Positions 1-7,954 are shown, counted from the first letter of the stretch. The stretch: 44,495 nucleotides of DNA from CAYQTL01 sp964420405 (GCA_964420405.1 CAYQTL010000031.1:1-44495), one strand, 5' to 3'. Program-made: numbers and translations. Notes: generated from the sequence alone by a model not told the origin.

Positions 1-1
1 G

Positions 2-370
2 CTGGCCGACGGGGACTGCACCATCACCGGCGACCTCCTGGTAAGCGGCGAGATCGCAGTGGGTGCGACGTCACCCAACACCGCCATCGAGGTCGTGGGC
101 GACGACACCCCCGGCGGCGCCGCCACCTTCCGGTCCTCCTACGGGCCGAGCCACCGCAACTGGCTCGGGGAGATGAAGTTCACCGGCGCCGACGGGCTCG
201 TGCTCAACTCGCAGACGGGGGGCTCGTTCTCCGAGATCCGGTTCCAGAACAACGGCGCCACGCACATGTACCTCTCGTGGGACGGCAAGCTCGGCATCGG
301 CACCGACGCCCCCGGCTCCACCCTCCGCCGCGGCCCTGCCGCGGCGGAGCTGTTCACACCGGGCGCGTGA
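2..370 (+). CDS. 3' end of a tail-fibre/adhesin-like protein (5' part outside window)
   Basis: The frame is open from base 2 and runs into the window edge, so only the last ~122 residues are visible. It begins with a DCTITGDLLVSGEIAVG-type stretch and ends with GKLGIGTDAPGSTL. Alternating 'TITGDL.VSGEI' and 'LGIGT.AP' strands are typical of beta-rich tail-fibre or trimeric-adhesin-like repeats that usually precede an S74 chaperone/endosialidase domain (family knowledge). That C-terminal domain is missing: after LGIGTDAPGSTL the reading changes to a low-complexity RRGPAAAELFTPGA tail and stops. The real C-terminus may therefore have been lost. Its stop lies 14 bases past the end of an opposing acetyltransferase remnant, consistent with a rearrangement junction. 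Family call moderate, truncation inferred. Confidence 0.5.
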   Translation: MADGDCTITGDLLVSGEIAVGATSPNTAIEVVGDDTPGGAATFRSSYGPSHRNWLGEMKFTGADGLVLNSQTGGSFSEIRFQNNGATHMYLSWDGKLGIGTDAPGSTLRRGPAAAELFTPGA

Positions 371-557
371 ACCGGCTCGGAGCGTCCGGGTCCGGACGGA
401 AACCGAAGCGCCTCAGGTAGCGCTGGTGCACGGGCACGTCGGTCGTCGCGACGAAGGTGTGGAGGCCGGCGTCGCGCAGCTCGCGGTGTCCGGAGGAGTA
501 GACGAAGTGGGCGTTGCGGAGGTTCCGGTGCCGTCGACGGCCCTGCCCCGCGGCCTC
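354..557 (-). pseudogene. GNAT-like acetyltransferase C-terminal fragment
   Basis: The minus strand is open from the TAG of the upstream gene (558-560) to a TGA at 354-356. It reads NAHFVYSSGHRELRDAG, then TFVATTDVPVHQRYLRRFGF, then RPDPDAPSRF. The pattern '..DVPVHQRYLRRFGFRPD' resembles the last strands of GNAT/acyl-CoA N-acyltransferases, where a residue run before 'Y.R.GF' closes the acetyl-CoA site. There is no start codon or ribosome binding site and the N-terminal ~100 residues are absent, so I read it as a gene remnant. It happens to be in frame with the upstream gene after that gene's TAG stop. The GNAT call rests on about 50 residues. Confidence 0.4.
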
Positions 558-1529
558 CTACGCGTTCTCGGCCGCGCTCTCGAGCTCGTCGAGCTTGCCG
601 GGATCCGCGACCGCCACCTCGACGAGGCTCTTGGGAATGTTGCTCTGCTCACACATCGTCCGGATCTCGTCGGGATCCTCGGAGAACTCCATGATCTCGC
701 GGATCGCCTCGATGTGCTCCAGCATCTCGCCGGGCGGAATCGCGTCGAGGGAGGGCCCCTCCGCCGCCGCCTTCTTGGCGGCCGCCGCCTCCTCGGCCAG
801 GCGCTGCTTCTCGGCGATCTCCGCCGCCATCGCCTCTCGCGCCGCGTCGACGGCTTCCTGCGGAATTCCCGCCACCTCGACGATGTCCGCGTCGGCCACG
901 TCGTTGGTGATCAGGTGGCGGGCACGGTCGACCTCGGCCGCCTCGGCGACCGCCCCCAGAAGCTTGTGGATCCGGGTCCGCTCCGCCTTCTCGGCCTCCA
1001 TGGCGGCGTGGACCTCGTCGTACCGGGCCTGGGGGATCCCGAACGCCTCGAGGATCATCGCCGGCTCGATCCCCTGCTCGATCAGGAACCTGATGCCCCG
1101 GTCGCCGGGCATCTCGCGGGCCCTGGCGACGAGCAGGTCCAGCCTGCGCTGCTCGACCATCGCCAGGAGGTCCTGACGACGCTCGACGTCCCGCATCCTC
1201 GGCCATACCTCGCCCAGGTCCAGGGCGACGCTCCTGGCCGCCACGTGCGTGTTCCCCAGGTCGTCGAGGGTCAAACCGTCGATCGCGGAGCGGAAGTCGC
1301 CCAGCAACGGCCGCCCGACCTTCGCGCGGGCCTCGATCGCCGCGCGCAGCTCGAGCATGTTGCCCCCGTGTCGCGACACGTTGTAGCCCGCCCCGTCCAG
1401 CTCATCGGCGATCCGGTGGACCGTCTGCTCCAGCTTCGCCGCCTCGAGGTCCGCCGGCGCCACGCCGGAGATCTGCTCCTCCATCGCCAGCCACAGGGGC
1501 CTGTCCACGCTCGCGGTTGCCTCCGTCAT
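558..1529 (-). CDS. hypothetical helical, coiled-coil-rich protein
   Basis: A 323-residue protein I do not recognise. The start is the ATG at 1529, preceded on the minus strand by GGGGAGG about 6 nt upstream; an in-frame start 20 codons earlier (1589) lacks such a site. It has no signal peptide or membrane segment, so it is probably cytoplasmic. It is largely helical and charged, with an Ala/Lys/Glu coiled-coil stretch around residues 225-255 (EKQRLAEEAAAAKKAAAE). A loose motif recurs: ILEAFGIPQARYDEV, IVEVAGIPQEAVDAA and CEQSNIPKSLVEVAV, that is, a short helix, a Gly/Asn-Ile-Pro turn and a second helix, suggesting repeated helical hairpins. It is divergent from the kinase relic on its upstream side. 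No function can be assigned. Confidence 0.6.
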   Translation of the reverse strand: MTEATASVDRPLWLAMEEQISGVAPADLEAAKLEQTVHRIADELDGAGYNVSRHGGNMLELRAAIEARAKVGRPLLGDFRSAIDGLTLDDLGNTHVAARSVALDLGEVWPRMRDVERRQDLLAMVEQRRLDLLVARAREMPGDRGIRFLIEQGIEPAMILEAFGIPQARYDEVHAAMEAEKAERTRIHKLLGAVAEAAEVDRARHLITNDVADADIVEVAGIPQEAVDAAREAMAAEIAEKQRLAEEAAAAKKAAAEGPSLDAIPPGEMLEHIEAIREIMEFSEDPDEIRTMCEQSNIPKSLVEVAVADPGKLDELESAAENA

Positions 1530-1576
1530 CGCTGCCTCCCCGACGTCGTCCGGTCGCGGTCCGCGCCGCGCCACCG

Positions 1577-1950
1577 CGGAGCGTACCACGGGACCTCGAG
1601 CTGTTCGCGACGGTCTGCGGGGCGATCCGGCAGGCGCACCAGAAGGCGGTCATCCAGCGCGACGGACGACCCGCCGCGGCCGAGCACCAGGTTCTCGAAA
1701 CCTCGGCGAGGCGCGGGAGTCGGCGACCCGCGACCGCCGGACTCCGGCGCCGGTCCTCCCCCGCCAGCTGCGCAGCGACCTCGACTGGATCGTGACGAAG
1801 GAGCTCGAGGACGAGCCGCGCGTGCGCGCCGCCCTGATGGAGACCATGGGCCGCAGCTACGGACTCCTCGGGCTGCAGGAGAGTGCGGAGCCGCTGCTCG
1901 GCCGGAGCGGCGATGCCGGCCGGTGTCGCGAACGGGCCGGCCAGGGCTGA
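1577..1950 (+). pseudogene. decayed eukaryotic-like Ser/Thr kinase-TPR gene
   Basis: Fragments of one protein family appear in the correct order but in two frames. Frame 2 (about 1577-1690) reads RDLELFATVCGAIRQAHQK, then AVIQRDGRP, matching the helix before the kinase catalytic loop ('LELF..VC.A...AHQK.VIHRDLKP'), with HRDLKP decayed to QRDGRP. Frame 1 (about 1741-1950) reads LPRQLRSDLDWIVTKELE, then EDEPRVRAALMETMGRSYG, then LLGLQESAEPLL and a TGA. In intact relatives 'LRGDLDWIVMKALE' is near the end of the kinase domain and '..P.VRA.LM.TMGR.Y..LGL...AEPLL' is the first TPR. The activation loop, APE region and membrane segment are deleted and the reading frame is broken, so this is a relic. 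Recognition is by remembered family motifs, without alignment. Confidence 0.65.
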
Positions 1951-2110
1951 GCGGCGCGCCGACCGCCCCCACCATCCCGCGTGACCGGCCGCACCGGACA
2001 CCCCCGCGCCCGGCGCCGATGTGACGCGGGACATATCCCCGACAGCGCCGGAGCGGGTACCGATGGACCTACCGGAGGCGACCTGAACCGACCTCGGGGG
2101 AGGCAGACCC

Positions 2111-2656
2111 ATGTGGAAGAAGGACGAACCCACACGACCGACCACCGCGGACTCCTCGCCGGCGCAGGCGCCGGCGGCGACCCGCCCGCCGGCACCTTCC
2201 CGACCCGCCGCGTCCGGCGCGGAGCGGGCGGTGATCGGACCGTCGATCTCGATCACCGGGGAGGTCAGCGGCGACGAGGACCTGCTCATCGAGGGACGCA
2301 TCGAAGGCACCGTCGCGCTCGAGCAGCACGCGGTGACGGTCGGCCGCGAGGGCCGTGTCAAGGCCGGCATCAGCGGCCGCACCGTGGTGGTCGAAGGCTC
2401 CGTCGAGGGCGACGTCCGCGCGCTCGAGCAGGTCATCCTCCGCAGCTCCGCCCGGGTCGTCGGCGACGTGACCGCGCCCCGGGTGGTGCTCGAGGACGGC
2501 GCCACGTTCCGCGGTCGGGTGGACATGGGAGATCCCAGCCAACGCGGCGGCCGCCAGGCGGCGCCCGGCGGCCCGAAGGCGGCGCCCTCCGCGCCGAAGC
2601 AGCCGGACGGAGCCGACGCGCCCTCGCCGCCGGCGCAGAAGGCCGCCGGGGCCTGA
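2111..2656 (+). CDS. bactofilin-family cytoskeletal protein
   Basis: A 181-residue protein with a central bactofilin (DUF583/PF04519) domain at residues ~42-140: SISITGEVSGDEDLLIEGRI, EGTVALEQHAVTVGREGRVK, and the strands GRTVVVEGSVEGDVRALEQV and VGDVTAPRVVLEDGATFRGR. This is the regular hydrophobic/Gly periodicity of the right-handed beta-helix that polymerises without nucleotides. The flanks are Pro/Ala-rich and disordered, as is usual in bactofilins; they tether filaments to membrane or partners. The ATG has a GGGGGAGG site 7 nt upstream. It is followed 9 nt later by a methyltransferase-like gene and probably shares its transcript. Bactofilins act in cell shape, polar localisation or motility; which role applies here cannot be read from the sequence. 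Confidence 0.92.
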   Translation: MWKKDEPTRPTTADSSPAQAPAATRPPAPSRPAASGAERAVIGPSISITGEVSGDEDLLIEGRIEGTVALEQHAVTVGREGRVKAGISGRTVVVEGSVEGDVRALEQVILRSSARVVGDVTAPRVVLEDGATFRGRVDMGDPSQRGGRQAAPGGPKAAPSAPKQPDGADAPSPPAQKAAGA

Positions 2657-2665
2657 TCCCGCGCC

Positions 2666-3289
2666 ATGCGGTGGCCGCAGCCGTTGCGACGTCGCACGCC
2701 CGGCCGGGCCGGCCGCCGGGGTGCCGGCGGCCCGTCGCCGGCGCCCGCCGAGGTCGAGCGCAGGTCGCCGGGCCTCGCGGAGCTGTTCGCGCGGATCGGG
2801 CCGGGTGTCGGCCACCGCCTGCTCGACCTCGGGCCCGCCAGCGGCCGCAGCCTCGAGGTCTACGGGAGGTTCGCGTCGCAGGTCCGCTTCGCCGATCTCG
2901 GAGCGGAGGCGCCGTCCGGCGTCACGCTGCCACCCGACGACGAGCCGTACACCGCGGTCGTGGCGTGGGATGTCCTGAGCACTGTCGCACCCGCCGGACG
3001 ATGCGAGCTGGTGGGCAGGATCGCCTCGCGCTGCGAGCCCGGCGCCCGCCTCTACGTGGTCGTGCGGGGAGGTGACGGAGCTCCGGCGACACTCGCGCGG
3101 TCGGTGGTGATCGACGCCGACCGGGTCCTTGAGCGGACGCTCGAGTGCTGCTCGCCGCCGCCACCTTTCCCGCCGGCCGAGGTGGTCCGGACGCTGCGCC
3201 CCTTTGTCGTCGTGCGCTCGTTCGTGCTGCGTTGCGGCGCCCGCGAGTACGTGGCGACGCTGCACAGCGCGGAGGACGGCGCGGACTGA
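2666..3289 (+). CDS. class I SAM-dependent methyltransferase-like protein
   Basis: A 207-residue protein starting 9 nt after the bactofilin stop. After a basic N-terminal tail, LLDLGPASGRSLEVYGRFA (residues ~52-70) matches methyltransferase motif I (hDhGxxxG). RFADL (~74-78) occupies the acidic end of strand 2, AVVAWDVLSTV (~98-108) fits motif IV, and GARLYVVVR (~127-135) the post-motif strand. The C-terminal half (VVIDADRVLERTLECCSPPP onward) is less typical and the substrate-binding part is short, so catalysis is uncertain and the protein could be a degenerate member. Tight coupling to the bactofilin suggests it works on the envelope or on the filament itself (inference). Confidence 0.6.
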   Translation: MRWPQPLRRRTPGRAGRRGAGGPSPAPAEVERRSPGLAELFARIGPGVGHRLLDLGPASGRSLEVYGRFASQVRFADLGAEAPSGVTLPPDDEPYTAVVAWDVLSTVAPAGRCELVGRIASRCEPGARLYVVVRGGDGAPATLARSVVIDADRVLERTLECCSPPPPFPPAEVVRTLRPFVVVRSFVLRCGAREYVATLHSAEDGAD

Positions 3290-3378
3290 CCGCCGGTGGC
3301 GGGACGCCCCCCGATCGCCGGCACCCCGACGGCCGGCCGGAGGTGCCGGACGGGCCGGTCCTGGGCTATCCTCACCCC

Positions 3379-4872
3379 ATGCACCGCCAGCTCATCGGCC
3401 TGTTCGCCGCGGCGCTGTCGCTCCTGCTGGTCACGCCGACCGTCGCCGGTCCGCCCGCGACAGCGGCGGACCTTCCTTCCGGAGAGGAGTGGCTCGCCCA
3501 CTTCGTCCGCGACCTGCTGCCGTACTGGTCGAGCCCGGACGCCCTCGGCGACCCGGTCGGGCTGTACCCGACCTTCCGCTACCCCGACGGCGCGGTGATC
3601 GACGCCGACGAGCCGCTGCGCCCGGAGCTCCGGGAGATGCACGAGCACGCGGCGTGGATCGCGCTCCGACTCGGCCGCACCTACACCCGGATGGTGTCGC
3701 GGCAGGCGTACGTGCTGGCGGTGGCGTTCCATCTCACCGGCGACGGCCGGTACCTGGCGCAGTCGAAGGCCGGCGTCGACCGCATCCTCGGCGACCTGCG
3801 CGACGGTTCCGGGGGGTTCTGCTCGTGGATCGAGCACGGCGCCTGCCGCCCGGCGCCCGCCCGCCGCACCGCCCAGGACCTCGCCTACGCCATGCTCGGC
3901 CCGGCGATGTACGCGGCGGTGACAGGCGACCCGGCGGTGGTGGCGGCCCTGGTCGAGGCCCGGCGCCACCTGTTCGATGCCTATCGGGACCCCGCGACGG
4001 GACTCCTGCGGTGGGTGCTGGAGCCGTCCGACGACCCGCCCGACGCCCACTCGCCGGAGCAGCTCGAGCTGGTGGCGCAGCTCGACCAGCTCAACGCCTA
4101 CCTCCTGCTGGCCTCACCGCTGGTGACGGGCCCCGAAGGCGACCGCTGGCGGGCCGACACGGCGTCGTTGACCCGGACGATGGTCGAGCACTTCCACGAC
4201 GAGGAGCACGACCTCTTCTGGGGCCGTGTCGACCGCGACGAGCACCGCCGCCTCGGCGGGCACCATCACACCGACACCGGGCACACCGCCAAGGCGTTCT
4301 GGATGACGCTGCTGGCGGCGCGGCACAGCGGCGACGCCGACCTCGCGCGGCTGGCGCGGGACGGCGGCCTCCGGCTGCTCGAGAGGATGTGGCTCGAGGA
4401 GGCTCGGGCGTGGAGCGGAGGCTGGAAGGGGGACGGCAGCCTCCACGGACCGGCGCTGTGGTGGGCGTTCGCGGAGGCCAACCAGCTCGCCGCCACCCTG
4501 GCGCTCGCCTCGCCGCAGGCGGCGGCGCACCTGCCGGCCGCCTGTCGGACCTGGTTCGAGCGCTACGTCGACCATCGGCGCGGCGGCACGTGGCCGTTCG
4601 CCGTCGACCCGGCCGACGACCCGCCAGTGCTCAAGGCCCACCTGTGGAAGAACGGCTACCACGCCGCCGAGCACGCGCTGGTCGGGCTGATCGCCTCCAA
4701 CGCCCTGCGCGGCGAGCCGGTGACCCTGCACTTCGCGCCCGCCGCGGGCGCCGAGCCACCGCCGCTGCGACCCTACCTCTTCGAGGGGGACGCCGAGATC
4801 GTCCGGCGGGTTCCGATGGCGGCGTTCCCCGACCGCGAGCGGCTCGAGGTGCGCTTCACGAGCATCCGTTGA
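3379..4872 (+). CDS. secreted (alpha/alpha)6-barrel protein, N-acylglucosamine 2-epimerase-like
   Basis: A 497-residue protein. I chose the ATG at 3379 because it opens a clear signal peptide (MHRQLIGLFAAALSLLLVTP, cleavage near VAG/PPA); the frame is open further upstream only because of base composition. The mature part is helical with repeated Trp/His/Tyr-rich hairpins: WLAHFVRDLLPYW, RLGRTYTRMVSRQAYVLAVA, EHFHDEEHDLFWGRVDRDEH, HHHTDTGHTAKAFWMTLLAA and WKNGYHAAEHALVG. 'H..DTGH..K..WM' and the final 'YH..EHAL' resemble AGE/renin-binding-protein epimerases and related six-hairpin glycosidases. A periplasmic location is unusual for the epimerase, so a glycan-processing or carbohydrate-binding role is as likely. 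It stands alone between small genes. Fold call good, activity unknown. Confidence 0.65.
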   Translation: MHRQLIGLFAAALSLLLVTPTVAGPPATAADLPSGEEWLAHFVRDLLPYWSSPDALGDPVGLYPTFRYPDGAVIDADEPLRPELREMHEHAAWIALRLGRTYTRMVSRQAYVLAVAFHLTGDGRYLAQSKAGVDRILGDLRDGSGGFCSWIEHGACRPAPARRTAQDLAYAMLGPAMYAAVTGDPAVVAALVEARRHLFDAYRDPATGLLRWVLEPSDDPPDAHSPEQLELVAQLDQLNAYLLLASPLVTGPEGDRWRADTASLTRTMVEHFHDEEHDLFWGRVDRDEHRRLGGHHHTDTGHTAKAFWMTLLAARHSGDADLARLARDGGLRLLERMWLEEARAWSGGWKGDGSLHGPALWWAFAEANQLAATLALASPQAAAHLPAACRTWFERYVDHRRGGTWPFAVDPADDPPVLKAHLWKNGYHAAEHALVGLIASNALRGEPVTLHFAPAAGAEPPPLRPYLFEGDAEIVRRVPMAAFPDRERLEVRFTSIR

Positions 4873-5022
4873 GCAGGCAGAAGGATGCACAGCCCGTGCC
4901 CACCCCGGTTGCGCGTCGAGGACGACTGGCCTACCCTGGGGTCCGTTCGAGGTGCGGGCGTTCGGCGATCCGGCCTCGTGGACTCGCCGCCCGCGTCGCC
5001 GGGCGGATCGTGGGAGACCGGG

Positions 5023-5292
5023 ATGGGAAAGAAACGCACCAACGCCTTCGCCAAACGCCAGCGTGAACGAGCCAAGCAGGAGAAGAAGCGCGAAAAGGCC
5101 GAGAAGATGGCCCAGCGTCGCGCCGACAAGGAGAACGGGTCCGACGGCCTCCTGCAGGACGTCGACCCGGACATCGCCGGCATCGTCCCCGGCCCGCAGC
5201 CTCTTCCCGAGGAGGCGCTCGATCCGGAGCTTCTCGCCGCTGCGCGCGCCGAGGACGAGGACGACGACGACGAGGACGACGAGCGCGGGTGA
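5023..5292 (+). CDS. small two-part charged protein (basic N-, acidic C-terminus)
   Basis: An 89-residue protein beginning MGKKRTNAFAKRQRERAKQE. The ATG at 5023 has GGGAG 6 nt upstream; starts further upstream add unlikely residues. The first ~45 residues are a Lys/Arg/Glu helix that should form a highly charged single helix or bind nucleic acid. The middle (DGLLQDVDPDIAGIVPGPQP) is hydrophobic-acidic, and the end is a run of Asp/Glu (EDEDDDDEDDERG). There is no membrane segment. Similar short 'MGKKRTNAFAKRQRE' proteins occur in other bacteria as conserved hypotheticals; I know of no function. An RNA- or ribosome-associated role is speculation. Confidence 0.7.
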   Translation: MGKKRTNAFAKRQRERAKQEKKREKAEKMAQRRADKENGSDGLLQDVDPDIAGIVPGPQPLPEEALDPELLAAARAEDEDDDDEDDERG

Positions 5293-5350
5293 GCGCCCGA
5301 CGCGACTGACCGTGCGACGGTCGTCCCAGGAGCCTTCGGGCCGGACCCGG

Positions 5351-5545
5351 TCAGCGTGCCCGGGCCTCGACCTCGTCGGGCCACAGCTCCTGGAATCCGC
5401 TCGCGAGCAGGTCGCCGTCCAGGTCGAGCCGGAACCCGCACTGCGGACAGCGGATCGGCTCCGCACCCTCGTCGGCGAGTGCCACCGCGAGATCGGCGCT
5501 GCACTTCGGACAGGTCAGCTCGAGCGGTTCGGGTCGAGACCACAT
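5351..5545 (-). CDS. small zinc-ribbon protein
   Basis: A 64-residue protein with two CPxC knuckles, LTCPKCSADLAVAL (residues ~10-23) and IRCPQCGFRLDLDGDL (~31-46). This is a rubredoxin/zinc-ribbon arrangement that would bind one zinc with four cysteines. The start at 5545 (MWSRPEPLELTCPKC) has GGGAGG 5 nt upstream. It is cytoplasmic, with an acidic C-terminus (WPDEVEARAR). It converges on the preceding charged protein (58 nt gap). The role is unknown; such ribbons usually mediate protein or nucleic acid contacts. Confidence 0.75.
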   Translation of the reverse strand: MWSRPEPLELTCPKCSADLAVALADEGAEPIRCPQCGFRLDLDGDLLASGFQELWPDEVEARAR

Positions 5546-5676
5546 GGTGACCTCCCTCTCGGCCAGAAGTCCTGTCACACAATGTAGGTCCCGGTCCCCC
5601 GCCGCGCCCATCGGGCCGCTCCCCACCGCGCCCGCGGACGCCCCTCGGACGACCCCGACCGCGGGTGGTGCCCCCC

Positions 5677-5940
5677 TCAGATCGAGGCGAGAAGCGAGCC
5701 CGCGACCGCGGCCACGACGAGCACCCCGAGACATCCCCAGCGCGGCCCGATGGGCTTGCCACCCCCCTGCACCTCGCCGGGTACCGCGGCCGCCATCCCC
5801 TCCACGGCGGCCTTCGCCTCGTCCAGGTCCGCGCCGGTGTCCTCCCTGTACCGTTTGACCGCCTCGATGGTGCGGCCCTGCCGGAGCAGCTCCTCGATCT
5901 CGGCCCGCGTCGCGTCGCTCAATCGCTCCATCTCCGCCAT
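5677..5940 (-). CDS. membrane-anchored ribosomal L7/L12 C-terminal-like domain protein
   Basis: An 87-residue protein. Residues ~10-50 (RAEIEELLRQGRTIEAVKRY, then REDTGADLDEAKAAVEGMAA) match the L7/L12 C-terminal-like helix-turn-helix in which 'G.K..AIK..R..TG..L.EAK..VE' is diagnostic. A Gly-rich linker leads to one C-terminal transmembrane helix (WGCLGVLVVAAVAGSLLASI). The ATG at 5940 is preceded by GGGGAGG with suitable spacing. It is transcribed towards the zinc-ribbon gene 131 nt away and away from the membrane-NTPase fusion on the other side. It is not a ribosomal protein; stand-alone L7/L12-like domains with a tail anchor are of unknown function. Confidence 0.75.
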   Translation of the reverse strand: MAEMERLSDATRAEIEELLRQGRTIEAVKRYREDTGADLDEAKAAVEGMAAAVPGEVQGGGKPIGPRWGCLGVLVVAAVAGSLLASI

Positions 5941-6017
5941 CGTCCACCTCCCCGGGGGACCTCATCCCGTGTATCTCGCGGTGCGGTCCCCGGATTCCGG
6001 TTCCTGCGACCCCGCCG

Positions 6018-7829
6018 GTGACAGGCGGGCCCGTACTGCTCGGGATGCCTCACAATGGCCCCGTGGCGACGGACACGGCCCGCGGCGGAGCGGAGGCGGC
6101 GGCGGCGACCGCGGCCGAGCGGTGGCGGCGGGCGGCGGTGGTGGGCGCCCTGTGGGCCGCCTCCGAGATCGTCCTCGGCAGCTTTCTGCACAACCTCCGG
6201 GTTCCGCTGCGAGGTCATCTTCTGACCGTGGTCGCGGTCGCCCTGCTCGCCGCCACCCGGCGCCGCTGGCCGTTGCCCGGCGTCGCCTGGCGCGCCGGCC
6301 TGGTGGCGGCCGTCATGAAGTCGGTGTCGCCGAGCGCGGTGCTGCTCGGCCCCATGATCGCGATCACCATGGAGGGCCTGCTGTTCGAGGCCGGGGCGCG
6401 GATCGGACGGCGCGGCGTCGTCGCGTGCGCGATCGGCGGCGCCCTCGCCATGACCTGGACCTTCCTCCACCAGGTCGGCTCGCTGCTGATCGCCTTCGGG
6501 CCCGACCTGGTGGAGGTGTACCGGCGGCTGGCGGAGGCGCTCCCGCGGGTCGCCGACCTGCCCTTCGGCGGTTGGACGCCGATCGCCGGCGTGCTCGCCC
6601 TCGAGCTGGCGACGGGTGCGGGCGCCGCACTTTTCGGGTGGAGCGCGGCGTCCGGCGCTTGCACCACGAGCGCCGCCGCGGCCCGCACCGGAACCGCGAC
6701 GGTCCCCCGCGTCGCGTCCCGTCCCGAGTCGCCGTCGCCCTCCCTGCCGGTGCTCGCCGCCCTGGTGGCGGCCCTCCCCGCCGGGTTGGTGGCCCTCGGC
6801 CGCCTGCCGCTCGCCGGCGCCGCCGCGGTCGCCCTCGGAGGGGTCGGCCTGCTCGCGTGGCGGGACCGCCGCACGCTCCGCCGCCTGGCCCGGCCGAGCC
6901 TGTGGCTGGCGATCTTCGCCGTGTCCGCGGCCGCCGCCGTGGCGTTCGCCTCGCTGCCCGGCGGCCGGGTCTCGCCCGGCGCCGGGCTCGAGGCCGCGGC
7001 CCGCCTCACCCTGCGGGCGCTGTTCGTGGTGTCGGTGTTCAGCGGCATCGGCCGCGAGCTGGCGCACCCCGCCGTCCGCCGGGTCGCGACGCGGCTCGGG
7101 TCGGGACCCCTGATGGACGCCGTCGAAGCCGCCTTCGCCGCCCTCCCTCGGGCGATCGCCGCACTGCCTCCCCCGTCCGACGTCGCGCGCCGCCCGCGCG
7201 CCGCGGTCGCGACCATGGTGGCCGACCTCGACGGCCTCCTGCGGGACGTGGCCCGGACGCCGGCGCGGCCCGTGCTGCTGCTGACCGGCCGGCAGGGCTC
7301 CGGCAAGACCACCGCTGCGGCCGCGGTGGCCGACCGCGCCGCCGCTGCCGGGCTGCAGGTCGCGGGCGTGCTGGCACCCGGCACCGTGCGCGACGGTCGT
7401 CGCTGGTCCTTCGACGTGGTCGACCTGCGGAACGGGCACCGCGCGCCCCTCGGCACCCGCGAGCATCCCCCCGGCTGGATCGACCTGGGTGGCTTCCGGG
7501 TCTCACCCGACGGCCTCGAGCTCGGCCGGCGGGCCCTGTCGGCGCCGGCGGTGCGCGGCGCCGACCTGGTGGTGGTCGACGAGGTCGGCCCCTGGGAGCT
7601 GGCCGGCGAGGGCTGGGGACCGGCGCTCGACCGGCTCATCGCCGGCGACCTGCCGCTGCTGCTCGTGGCCCGCGAGTCGCTGGCCGACGCCGTGGTGGAT
7701 CGCTGGGGGCTCGGTGGCGGGATCCACGTCCTGCGGACCGACGCCGCACCCGAGCGTACCGCCGGGACCGCCGTCAGCGTGCTGCTGGCGGCGTCCGCGG
7801 GCGCCGCCGGTCCCCCGGACGCCCGCTGA
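6018..7829 (+). CDS. polytopic membrane protein fused to THEP1-type NTPase
   Basis: 603 residues from the GTG at 6018; ATG 6045 or GTG 6063 are possible starts. Residues ~38-210 hold about five or six membrane segments: VVGALWAASEIVLGSFLHNL, HLLTVVAVALLAA, a conserved-looking MKSVSPSAVLLGPMIAITME, and VACAIGGALAMTWTFL. This layout recalls ECF-transporter S components. Residues ~245-385 contain further hydrophobic helices, then an amphipathic stretch (RLTLRALFVVSVFSGIGREL, AALPRAIAALP) reminiscent of EcfT coupling helices. Residues ~417-590 are a P-loop NTPase with Walker A GRQGSGKT (424-431) and Walker B LVVVDEVGPWEL (517-528), as in the THEP1/NTPase_1 family, which hydrolyses NTPs. The domain order suggests a one-chain NTP-driven membrane device. 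NTPase assignment strong; S- and T-like assignments are inference. Confidence 0.7.
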   Translation: MTGGPVLLGMPHNGPVATDTARGGAEAAAATAAERWRRAAVVGALWAASEIVLGSFLHNLRVPLRGHLLTVVAVALLAATRRRWPLPGVAWRAGLVAAVMKSVSPSAVLLGPMIAITMEGLLFEAGARIGRRGVVACAIGGALAMTWTFLHQVGSLLIAFGPDLVEVYRRLAEALPRVADLPFGGWTPIAGVLALELATGAGAALFGWSAASGACTTSAAAARTGTATVPRVASRPESPSPSLPVLAALVAALPAGLVALGRLPLAGAAAVALGGVGLLAWRDRRTLRRLARPSLWLAIFAVSAAAAVAFASLPGGRVSPGAGLEAAARLTLRALFVVSVFSGIGRELAHPAVRRVATRLGSGPLMDAVEAAFAALPRAIAALPPPSDVARRPRAAVATMVADLDGLLRDVARTPARPVLLLTGRQGSGKTTAAAAVADRAAAAGLQVAGVLAPGTVRDGRRWSFDVVDLRNGHRAPLGTREHPPGWIDLGGFRVSPDGLELGRRALSAPAVRGADLVVVDEVGPWELAGEGWGPALDRLIAGDLPLLLVARESLADAVVDRWGLGGGIHVLRTDAAPERTAGTAVSVLLAASAGAAGPPDAR

Positions 7830-7954
7830 GCGAGCCCGGGAAGCCGTTTCCACCGCCCTGCGCGGCGGGACCGCGGGCGATTCCCGCGTGTCCGGGACGA
7901 GGACGACGCCACTGTGCCGTGACATGCCGCCGGACGGCCGGAGGCCGAGGCGGC

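Noticed and set aside
558..560. TAG as a recoded (pyrrolysine) codon joining the 558-1529 gene to the GNAT fragment
   Set aside because: The frame is open after the TAG, but the parts do not form one domain and nothing here indicates pyrrolysine use; chance in GC-rich DNA.
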